Positions 27,061 through 34,351 of a DNA stretch of 64,000 nucleotides are shown here, piece after piece. The notes under the pieces are model-generated. The model did not search any database and was not told the origin of the DNA. It worked only from the letters and a program-made list of their open reading frames with translations. The stretch comes from Pseudomonas frederiksbergensis (lineage in GTDB: Bacteria > Pseudomonadota > Gammaproteobacteria > Pseudomonadales > Pseudomonadaceae): contig NZ_FNTF01000002.1 in assembly GCF_900105495.1 (NCBI RefSeq), positions 595,501 to 659,500 on the forward strand. The letters are read 5' to 3'. Position 1 is the first letter of the stretch, and each line of letters starts with the position of its first letter. Position numbers and translations under genes: made by a program.

Positions 27061-27483
27061 CTACCAATCGACCTTCAGAAACTCTCTCACCAACGCTGTG
27101 ACACGACTGCGATCCGTGCGATCCGCGCGCCCGTCATTGTCCACATCCGAACTCAGTATCACCTCCAGCCCACCATCGTTATCAAGATCGTGAGCCGCGG
27201 CTTTATAGGCAATCTTCTGCCCCTCGTGAAAATGCAGCCGCACCGTTTCAGGTGTACCGTCAGCGGATGGATTCTGCGAGAAGATGCGCAAGTGTCGCTC
27301 CTCACCTTCACCCTCGTTGAACCAGGCGCATTTCAAATAGGTTTTGCCAAAAGAACTGAGCCGCTGCCGATCCACATCCATCGTCTCACGCTGCAACCGA
27401 TCATCTTCATGGAACTCAAAATGAACGGTATCTGCCGAGCCCTTCCTGCTTCGATCCTGTGCAATCACTTTCAAATAACGCAT
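27061..27483 (-). CDS. Small hypothetical protein with calcium-binding-like loops
   Basis: The 140-residue protein has no signal peptide and no family I recognise. Two acidic loops near the C-terminal half, DLDNDGGLEVI and DVDNDGRADRTD, follow the D-x-D-x-D-G pattern of EF-hand-like or FG-GAP/thrombospondin-3-type calcium sites. The N-terminal part is beta-rich and repeats a motif of the type VHFEFHEDD / VRLHFHEGQ about 70 residues apart, so it may be an internal duplication. It lies 85 bases from the phnZ-like gene on the same strand, but nothing ties it to phosphonates. Confidence 0.65.
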   Translation of the reverse strand: MRYLKVIAQDRSRKGSADTVHFEFHEDDRLQRETMDVDRQRLSSFGKTYLKCAWFNEGEGEERHLRIFSQNPSADGTPETVRLHFHEGQKIAYKAAAHDLDNDGGLEVILSSDVDNDGRADRTDRSRVTALVREFLKVDW

Positions 27484-27568
27484 CCGTGCGCTTCCTTGCG
27501 AAAAGCCCAGATTGAACCGTTACTGCAAGCCCCTCCATCCGCCGTTTCTCAATTGCCTGTGAGACAAC

Positions 27569-28138
27569 TCATTGCACCTTGCGGGACAAGAGACCGACCG
27601 CCTTGCGTTTCAACACCTCCAGATCCATCACCGGCACCGCCATCTCCTTTGCCAACTCATCCCACTGGCGCATCCGCAGACTGACCTCGCACAACGGATC
27701 TTGCTCGAACGCTTCAGCCTCGGCCGCCGTCATCACCCCGCCTTGATACTCCAGCGTCCGACGACTGGCTTTGCTCAAGCGCTCGTAGTACCCAGGCTCT
27801 TTCAGCGTCAGGTAACGCTTGGCCTGAACGTGGTACTCCACCAGCCGCGCCATGCGCTCGCTGAAACCTGCCCGGCGTAAGTAGTCCGCGCCCAGGCGCT
27901 CGTGACTGACCACGCCGAAGCCGCCCATGTTCTCGGCACTCTCGGCGCAGATATGCCCGATGTCGTGGAAGAACGCAGCCAGGACCACTTCGTCATCGAA
28001 ACCCTCGGCCATCGCCCGTTCGGCAGCCTGGGACATGTGCTCGATCTGCGACACCGGCTCGCCGATGTAATCGCTGTCGCCAAAGCGCTCGTACAGACCG
28101 AACACCTCGGCGATCACTTGCTCATTGCGGTCCATCAA
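27569..28138 (-). CDS. phnZ: PhnZ-like HD-domain mixed-valent di-iron oxygenase
   Basis: The 189-residue protein has the PhnZ-type HD motif: QIEHMSQAAERAMAEGFDDEVVLAAFFHDIGHIC, then GFGVVSHERLGADYLRRAGF and LVEYHVQAKRYLT. In known cases PhnZ cleaves 2-amino-1-hydroxyethylphosphonate to glycine and phosphate. The gene overlaps by 4 bases the FAD oxidoreductase gene upstream and follows an ABC transporter set of the 2-aminoethylphosphonate type, which supports the call. The usual partner PhnY is not present in the window. Confidence 0.85.
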   Translation of the reverse strand: MMDRNEQVIAEVFGLYERFGDSDYIGEPVSQIEHMSQAAERAMAEGFDDEVVLAAFFHDIGHICAESAENMGGFGVVSHERLGADYLRRAGFSERMARLVEYHVQAKRYLTLKEPGYYERLSKASRRTLEYQGGVMTAAEAEAFEQDPLCEVSLRMRQWDELAKEMAVPVMDLEVLKRKAVGLLSRKVQ

Positions 28139-29268
28139 CGCTCTCCCAGCAACGTCGCTACGTTACGTTCAGCCATCGCCGGGCCGACGCTCATGCCGAC
28201 ACCCGTGTGCATCAGTGCCACGCTCACACCCGGCATCGGCCGCAGAAACGAGAACGGCCCCGGCCCCCGTGAACCATAGACGCCCTGCCAGCGTTCGACC
28301 ACTTGCACCCTGCAGCCCAACGCCTGCTCGGCCAGTTCAATCATCCAGTTATCCACCTGCTCGGCGTTGAACGGCGACGGATCGCTGCCGTAATGGTGGG
28401 AGTCGCCAATGATCAACTCGCCATAAGGTGTCGGGCTGATCAGCAGGTGAATGCCGTGTTCATGCAGGTGCGGTTCCTCGCGCAGGATTTGCGCCTGCAC
28501 CGCCGCCGCTTGCGGCAGATCGGCGAAGGCGCCGTAGTGCACGCAACTCAGACCGGTGAGCAGCGCGTGTTGCAGGTTGAGGTTGATATGCGGTCGGGCG
28601 CGAAGCATTTGCAGGCGGCAGATTTGCGGGTTGAGTTCGACGATCGGCTCGGCCAGCAGCGTCTGATAATCGTGGCCGGAACAGACGATGATCTGCTCGG
28701 CACTGAAGGCTCCGGCGGTGCTGTGCACGCGGCCGGGCTCGATGTCGCGCACGAGTGTGGAGAAGTGAAACGTGACATCGAGGTCGCGATGCAGGTAGTC
28801 GATCAGCGCTGGAATCGCTTCGCGGGAATACAGTTGCTGATCGTCCATCCCGTGCAACGCGGCGCGGTGATGGCTGAATTGGCCGCGGTACACATCGCGC
28901 AATGCAGCGCCGCGTAGCAGGTCGACGCGGTAACCGTGTTCCACGGCGCGACCGGCGCAGAAGGCTTCCAGCAGGTGTTCTTCGGCTTCGGTGCGGGCAA
29001 ACAGGTATGAACCGTTGCGCTTGAGTTGCAGGTCGGCGAGTTGTGCCCATTGGCCCCAGATCTCGCGGCTGGCTTTGGCCAGTTCGAGCATCGGGCCCGG
29101 TGGCTGGCCGGTGACCAGGGCCTGGCCGAAGTTGCGAACCGAGGCGCCCAGCGGGGTTTCGCTGCGTTCGAAAACGGTGACTTTCAGACCGCGCCGGGCG
29201 GCGGCGTAGGCGTGGGACAGGCCGAGAATGCCGGCGCCGACGATCAGCATGTCGTTGTGGTGTGTCAT
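28135..29268 (-). CDS. Phosphonate-associated FAD-dependent amine oxidoreductase (TIGR03364 type)
   Basis: The 377-residue protein is a D-amino-acid-oxidase-like flavoprotein: MLIVGAGILGLSHAYAAARRGLKVTVFER is the FAD-binding fold, and the C-terminal YGSRGPGPFSFLRPMPGVSVALMHTGVGMSVGPAMAE completes it. It resembles the FAD oxidoreductase found beside phnZ and aminoethylphosphonate transporters (named PbfD in other work, from memory). I start at MTHHNDMLIV because it follows ACCTCTCC in the reverse sense (GGAGAGGT); a longer frame runs into a repeat. Its likely substrate is 2-aminoethylphosphonate or an N-alkylated form. Confidence 0.82.
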   Translation of the reverse strand: MTHHNDMLIVGAGILGLSHAYAAARRGLKVTVFERSETPLGASVRNFGQALVTGQPPGPMLELAKASREIWGQWAQLADLQLKRNGSYLFARTEAEEHLLEAFCAGRAVEHGYRVDLLRGAALRDVYRGQFSHHRAALHGMDDQQLYSREAIPALIDYLHRDLDVTFHFSTLVRDIEPGRVHSTAGAFSAEQIIVCSGHDYQTLLAEPIVELNPQICRLQMLRARPHINLNLQHALLTGLSCVHYGAFADLPQAAAVQAQILREEPHLHEHGIHLLISPTPYGELIIGDSHHYGSDPSPFNAEQVDNWMIELAEQALGCRVQVVERWQGVYGSRGPGPFSFLRPMPGVSVALMHTGVGMSVGPAMAERNVATLLGER

Positions 29269-29296
29269 GGAGAGGTGTCCTGAATTCGAAGCCGCC

Positions 29297-29367
29297 TTCG
29301 CGGGCAAGCCCGCTCCCACAGGGTCCGTGGTGTTCACAAAACCTGTGGGAGCGGGCTTGCCCGCGAA
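29297..29367. repeat. Dispersed palindromic repeat, family B copy 4
   Basis: TTCGCGGGCAAGCCCGCTCC and GGAGCGGGCTTGCCCGCGAA form long inverted arms. Here the repeat separates the transporter genes from the FAD oxidoreductase gene, inside an otherwise continuous minus-strand cluster. Confidence 0.8.
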
Positions 29368-29392
29368 GGGGCCCTGTCAGCCGATGAAAATC

Positions 29393-30418
29393 TTACTTGG
29401 CAGCCACTTTCTCGGACTTGCCGTCATAGCGCTTGCGCCACTCGGCCAGGATCTGGTCGCGATTCTTCGAGGCCCAGGCAAAGTCGTTCTTGATCAAACG
29501 CTGCTCATAATCGGCCGGCAATTCGGTCTGCGGCTTGGCGATACCCGGTTGCGCGAGGACGGCGAAGTTCTCTTTATAAAGCTCCATCGCCGCCGGGCTC
29601 GCGGAGAAGTCAGCCAGTTGCTTCGCCGCCTCTTCGTGCGGGGTGCCCTTGATGACTGCGGTCGCTTCGATCTCCCAGCCCAGGCCTTCTTTCGGCAGGA
29701 TGATGTCCAGTGGCGCGCCTTGGCGTTTCAGCTGAACGGCCGGGTACTCGAAGGAAATGCCGATCGGAAATTCGCCCGACGCCGCCAGTTTGCAGGGCTT
29801 GGAACCGGAGTGAACGTACTGGCCGATGTTCTGGTGCAGGTCGTCCATGTACTGCCAGCCCTGCTTCTCGCCGAAGGTTTGCAGCCAGGCGCTGACGTCG
29901 AGGAAACCGGTGCCGGACGAGGCCGGGTTGGGCATCACGATCTTGCCTTTGTACTCAGGCTTGGTCAGGTCCTGCCAGCTCACCGGTTTGGTTAAACCCT
30001 GCTTTTCGGCCTCGACGGTGTTGAAGCAAATGGTCGCCGCCCAGACGTCCATGCCGACCCAGGCTGGCGGGTTGGCGGCGTCGCGGTAGTTGCTGCCGAT
30101 CTTGCCCAGGTCTTTCGGTGCGTAGCTTTGCAGCATGCCTTGCTGGTCGAGAATCGCCAGGCTCGACGCCGCCAGGCCCCACACGGCGTCAGCCTGCGGG
30201 CGGGCTTTTTCGGCCAGCAGTTTGGCGGTGATGATGCCGGTGGAGTCGCGCACCCACTTGATCTCGACGTCCGGGTTGGCCTTTTCGAAGGCTGCTTTGT
30301 AAGTCTTCAATTGCTCGGCTTCGAGGGCGGTGTACACCGTCAACTCGGTTTTCGCCGCGAAGGCGTTCAGGCTGAAAGCGGTGAGGACAGCAGCGGCCAG
30401 GGCCATAGGCTTGAACAT
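29393..30418 (-). CDS. aepX: 2-aminoethylphosphonate ABC transporter, substrate-binding protein
   Basis: The 341-residue protein has a signal peptide (MFKPMALAAAVLTAFSLNAFA, cleavage after residue 22) and the fold of iron/phosphonate-type binding proteins (LTVYTALEAEQLKTYKAAFEKANPDV, VWGLAASSLAILDQQGML). It begins the transporter genes' downstream end: ATPase, permease, then this gene in the minus direction, so the order is 33250 to 29393. The set matches the AEP transporter called AepXVW in pseudomonads (from memory). The neighbouring phnZ and FAD oxidoreductase genes point to AEP or a close relative as ligand. Confidence 0.83.
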   Translation of the reverse strand: MFKPMALAAAVLTAFSLNAFAAKTELTVYTALEAEQLKTYKAAFEKANPDVEIKWVRDSTGIITAKLLAEKARPQADAVWGLAASSLAILDQQGMLQSYAPKDLGKIGSNYRDAANPPAWVGMDVWAATICFNTVEAEKQGLTKPVSWQDLTKPEYKGKIVMPNPASSGTGFLDVSAWLQTFGEKQGWQYMDDLHQNIGQYVHSGSKPCKLAASGEFPIGISFEYPAVQLKRQGAPLDIILPKEGLGWEIEATAVIKGTPHEEAAKQLADFSASPAAMELYKENFAVLAQPGIAKPQTELPADYEQRLIKNDFAWASKNRDQILAEWRKRYDGKSEKVAAK

Positions 30419-30449
30419 GATCTTTTCCTGTTTGAGTTGAGGGGTTGAA

Positions 30450-32174
30450 TCAATGACCAGGCGCGGTCTGCCGCCAGGCCTGGGAGCGGCGCAACAAACC
30501 GCGCGAAGCCCAGGCCAGCAGCAGGGACACGCCCGCCGAGGTGAACAGAATCAGGGTCGACATCGCCGCCGCGCCGCCGACGTTGCCGGCGTCGTCCATG
30601 TTCAGCACCGCCACCGCCGCGAGGATGGTGTCGGGGCTGTAGAGGAAGATCGCTGCCGAGACGGTGGTCATGGCCGAGACGAACAGGTAGCGCACGATGT
30701 CCAGCAACGCCGGCAGGCAGATCGGCACGGTGACGCGCAGGTAATGCCGATACAGCGGCGCCTTGAGCGACAGCGCGGCGGCTTCGAACTCGGCGTCGAG
30801 TTGGCGCAACGCGGTGGTGGCGGTCATTTGCGCGGTGGTCAAATAGTGAGCAATGGTGCAGACCACCAGCAGGGTCATGGTCCCGTAGAGCACATGCAGA
30901 GGGTTGCCGCTGAGGTTGAAGAAGAAGACGTAACCCAGGCCCAGCACCAGACCCGGCACCGCCATCGGTACGAAACTGAGCATGCGCAGTGTCAGGTTCA
31001 GTCCGCGCTGGCCCTTGGTTTTTTCCATCAGGTAGGCGCCGGTGAAGATCAGCACGCTGCCGATCAACGCCGTGCACAAGGCCATCTTCACGCTGTTGCC
31101 ATAGGCCAGCCAGCCGCCGCCCGCCGTGTCGTTGAACTGGTAATGATTGAGCGACAGCGACAGGTTGTACGGCCAGAATTTCACCAGCGACGAGTACACC
31201 GCCATGCCGAACACCAGCAGCAACACCGCGCAGATCAGCAGCACGATGGTCAGGTAGCAACCGTCGCGCAGTTTCGACGGCGCCGGTTGAAAGACCTGCG
31301 CTCGACCGCTCATGGAATCGCCGTGACGCCGACGCAACCAGGCATCGACACCGAAACTGAACAGCGCCGGCAACAGCAGGACCATGCCGATCAACGCGCC
31401 GCGACCGAATTGTTGCTGGCCAACCACGGCTTTGTAGGCTTCCAGCGCCAGCACCTGATAATCGCCGCCGACCACCACGGGCACGCCGAAGTCGGTGATG
31501 GTCAGGGTGAACACCAGACAGAACGCCGCGAACACAGCCTGACGCGTTGCCGGCCAAGTGATGCTGCGAAAGGCCTTCGCCGGACTGGCGCCCATGCTGG
31601 AGGCGGCATCGAACAGTCGCGCATCCGCCAGGGACAGGGCCGACAGCAAAATCATCAGCGCGTGTGGGAAGGTGTAGATGACCTCACCCAGAACAATGCC
31701 CCAGAAACCGTAGATATTGTCTGAGAGCAAACCGCGCAACATGCCCTGGTTGCCGAACAGATAGACCAGCGCAATACCCGGCAACATCGACGGCGCCATC
31801 AGCGGCAACAGCGACATGCCGCGCCAGATGCCTTTGCCTGGAATCAAGGTGCGTTGCAGGGCGTAGGCAAACAGGTAAGCCAGCGGTACGACAATCGCCG
31901 CCACGCTCAGGGAAACTTTCAGGCTATTGCCGAGCAACCAGTGGAAATTCGCACTGGTCGCCAATTCACGGGCGGCCACCAGACCGCCGCCCTGCCCGGC
32001 TTCCGAGCTGAAACCGCGCCAGAAGATCGCCAGCAACGGCATCAGTACCGCAACGCCGAGCAACACCAGCAACAGGACTTTGCCGCCGACCACGAACACC
32101 CGGTCGCCGATCTCGGCACGGGAGGTCTGCCGAACCTGCTTGTGCGGTATCGGCAGCGCGAGGTTCGCGCTCAT
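30450..32174 (-). CDS. 2-aminoethylphosphonate ABC transporter, fused permease
   Basis: The 574-residue protein carries two fused permease units, each with about six hydrophobic helices, as in iron/phosphonate transporters. The EAA-type loops are visible as FDAASSMGASPAKAFRSITWPATRQAVFAAF in the first half and FEAAALSLKAPLYRHYLRVTVPICLPAL in the second. It overlaps the ATPase stop by one base and precedes the binding protein by 31 bases. Together these form a complete importer. Confidence 0.88.
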   Translation of the reverse strand: MSANLALPIPHKQVRQTSRAEIGDRVFVVGGKVLLLVLLGVAVLMPLLAIFWRGFSSEAGQGGGLVAARELATSANFHWLLGNSLKVSLSVAAIVVPLAYLFAYALQRTLIPGKGIWRGMSLLPLMAPSMLPGIALVYLFGNQGMLRGLLSDNIYGFWGIVLGEVIYTFPHALMILLSALSLADARLFDAASSMGASPAKAFRSITWPATRQAVFAAFCLVFTLTITDFGVPVVVGGDYQVLALEAYKAVVGQQQFGRGALIGMVLLLPALFSFGVDAWLRRRHGDSMSGRAQVFQPAPSKLRDGCYLTIVLLICAVLLLVFGMAVYSSLVKFWPYNLSLSLNHYQFNDTAGGGWLAYGNSVKMALCTALIGSVLIFTGAYLMEKTKGQRGLNLTLRMLSFVPMAVPGLVLGLGYVFFFNLSGNPLHVLYGTMTLLVVCTIAHYLTTAQMTATTALRQLDAEFEAAALSLKAPLYRHYLRVTVPICLPALLDIVRYLFVSAMTTVSAAIFLYSPDTILAAVAVLNMDDAGNVGGAAAMSTLILFTSAGVSLLLAWASRGLLRRSQAWRQTAPGH

Positions 32175-33250
32175 CAGGCAAACACCTGCAGGCAGCGCGG
32201 CGGCAAGGCGACCATGATCTGCTGCGCGCCGAGGCGCGGCATGGCTTCCGGTGCCAGTTCCGCCAGCAATGCATGGCCCGGCAGTTGATCGAGTTCGAAG
32301 CTCATGCGGCAGCGGTTGCCGAGGAAGGTGATTTCGCGAACCTTGGCCGGGAACAGGTTTTCTTCATGCACGGGCGGGTTGACGTTGATCGCTTCGGGAC
32401 GGCAAAACAGACGACCCGATGCGGCGTTGCCCGAATCGGCGGCCAGGCGCATGTTCATCCCGCCGACCCGGGCATGGCTGTCGCTGCTGCGCTGGAATGG
32501 CAGCCAGTTGCCCTGGCCGACGAACTCCGCCACAAACGGTGTGGCCGGGCGGTCGTAGATTTCCTGAGGCGTGGCGTATTGCTCGACCTTGCCGTTGTTC
32601 ATCACGGCGATGCGGTCGGCCATCAGCATGGCTTCGTCCTGATTGTGGGTGACCATCAGGGTGGTGATGCCGAGGTTGCGCTGCAGTTGGCGCAGTTCGG
32701 TGCACAGGTGCTCGCGGACCCGGGCATCGAGGGCCGACATCGGTTCGTCCAGCAGCAGCAACGAAGGTGCCGGCGCCAGGGCCCGAGCCAGTGCGACGCG
32801 CTGCTGTTGGCCGCCGGACAATTGGCCGGGGTACTTTTTCTCACTGCCGATCAGGCCGACCAGCTCCAGCATCTGACCGACACGCTGGCGCACTTCATCG
32901 CGACCACTGCCGGCGAGGCCGTAGGCTATGTTCGCTTCGACGGTGAGATTGGGAAACAGCGCGTAGGACTGAAACAGAATGCCGTAGTCCCGAGCCTGGG
33001 GCGCCAGGTGGGAAACGTCGCGATCGCCGAGGTACAACTCGCCGCTGTCCTGCTTCTCAAGACCAGCGATGCAACGCAACAAAGTGGTTTTGCCGCAGCC
33101 CGACGGGCCAAGCAGGCACACCAGTTCACCGGCTTCCACGTCGAGGGAAACGTTATCCAGCGCGGTAAAGGCGCCGAAGCGTTTCTGCACGCCACGCACT
33201 TTCATCGGGGCGCCGGGGTTGGTCAGGGCAGTTGCGATCGAGTGGTTCAT
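32174..33250 (-). CDS. 2-aminoethylphosphonate ABC transporter, ATP-binding protein
   Basis: The 358-residue ATPase has Walker A GPSGCGKTTLLRC, signature LSGGQQQRVALARAL, Walker B LLLLDEPMSALD and a switch histidine in VTHNQDEAMLMADR. The C-terminal domain (about 260-358) is a TOBE/MalK-like regulatory fold. It is first in the transporter operon and overlaps the permease gene by one base. The context, not its sequence, indicates phosphonate as the cargo. Confidence 0.88.
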   Translation of the reverse strand: MNHSIATALTNPGAPMKVRGVQKRFGAFTALDNVSLDVEAGELVCLLGPSGCGKTTLLRCIAGLEKQDSGELYLGDRDVSHLAPQARDYGILFQSYALFPNLTVEANIAYGLAGSGRDEVRQRVGQMLELVGLIGSEKKYPGQLSGGQQQRVALARALAPAPSLLLLDEPMSALDARVREHLCTELRQLQRNLGITTLMVTHNQDEAMLMADRIAVMNNGKVEQYATPQEIYDRPATPFVAEFVGQGNWLPFQRSSDSHARVGGMNMRLAADSGNAASGRLFCRPEAINVNPPVHEENLFPAKVREITFLGNRCRMSFELDQLPGHALLAELAPEAMPRLGAQQIMVALPPRCLQVFA

Positions 33251-33362
33251 GGACAGGCCTCATCAAGCAGATGAAGGCCATCCTAGATTTGTAATGCGTC
33301 CGTCATGTGGCAGTGAGGCAAAAACGGCTGATAGTGGTATTCGAGGATTTGGGTTCACCGCC

Positions 33363-33470
33363 GATCGTTCCCACGCTCTGCGTGGGAATGCAGCCCGGGA
33401 CGCTCTGCGTCCCAAGAGCCGAACGCGGAGCGTCCGTTGAGGCATTCCCACGCAGAGCGTGGGAACGATC
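33363..33470. repeat. REP/REPIN-like repeat, family A copy 4
   Basis: A full copy (GATCGTTCCCACGCTCTGCG to AGAGCGTGGGAACGATC) lies between the LysR gene and the ATPase gene, within a same-strand cluster. Its right end is 2 bases from the LysR stop codon. Confidence 0.88.
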
Positions 33471-33471
33471 A

Positions 33472-34335
33472 TTACGCGGGGGCCATTTCCTGCGCCAACC
33501 CCAGAAACGCCGCCGGCAGCCGTGCGTTTTTTCGCTCCTTGAGGCAGTACAAATACTCAGGGATCTGCGGCGCATTCTCCAGGGTCAGCACGCGCAGTTG
33601 CGGATCATGCGGCACTTCCTGTCGGGCGATGATGCTGATGCCGATGTTGCGCAACACCGCCTCACGGATCGACTCACGGCTGCCAATCTCCAGCAGCGGC
33701 CCGAAACTCACCCCGGCGCCGGCCAGCAACTCTTCGGTCAGGCGTCGAGTAGTCGAGCCCGACTCGCGCATCAATAACGTATGCCCGGCCAACGCACTGA
33801 GCGGCACATGCTCGTGAACCGCCAGCGGATGATTGCGATGCACCGCCAGCACCAGCGGATCGCTGCCGAGCACCCGGCGAATCAACCGAGCATCGTCGAG
33901 CAACTGCGACGACGCCGCGACATCCACCCGGTAATCCTCCAGCGCTTCAAGCACCTGCTGGGAGTTGCCGATCTCCACCGACACTTCCACCTGCGGCAAG
34001 CGCTCGCGAAAGGTCTTCACCAGATCGAGGATGTAATACGGCGCCGTCGCGGCGATGCGCAACGTGCCCTGGACCTGACCGCTGTTGCGCAGGAAAAACT
34101 CGATGTCGGCTTCCTGCTGCAACAGCACCTTCACCATCGGCAACAGCCGCGCACCTTCATCGCTGACGCTGAGGCGGCGGCCGCCACGGTAGAACAGTTC
34201 AACCGAGTACTGACTTTCCAGATTGCGAATCTGGGTCGTCACCGTGGGTTGGCTCAGGCCGAGTTTTTTTGCCGCCAGGGTAATGCTGCCCAAGCGGGCA
34301 ACCATGTAAAACGCCTTCAGCTCGGCACTCAGCAC
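33472..34335 (-). CDS. LysR-family regulator of the phosphonate genes
   Basis: The 287-residue protein has the LysR helix-turn-helix (LKAFYMVARLGSITLAAKKLGLSQPTVTTQIRNLE) and a substrate-binding domain (GTLRIAATAPYYILDLV onward). It begins at GTG (34335) behind the strong site GGGGAAGGG. It sits 222 bases upstream of the AEP transporter ATPase gene on the same strand and is the likely activator of the AEP genes, as in the AEP systems of other pseudomonads. Its start is only 16 bases after cadA, so it may be partly read through from the metal-induced operon. Confidence 0.85.
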   Translation of the reverse strand: MLSAELKAFYMVARLGSITLAAKKLGLSQPTVTTQIRNLESQYSVELFYRGGRRLSVSDEGARLLPMVKVLLQQEADIEFFLRNSGQVQGTLRIAATAPYYILDLVKTFRERLPQVEVSVEIGNSQQVLEALEDYRVDVAASSQLLDDARLIRRVLGSDPLVLAVHRNHPLAVHEHVPLSALAGHTLLMRESGSTTRRLTEELLAGAGVSFGPLLEIGSRESIREAVLRNIGISIIARQEVPHDPQLRVLTLENAPQIPEYLYCLKERKNARLPAAFLGLAQEMAPA

Positions 34336-34351
34336 ACCCTTCCCCCATCGC

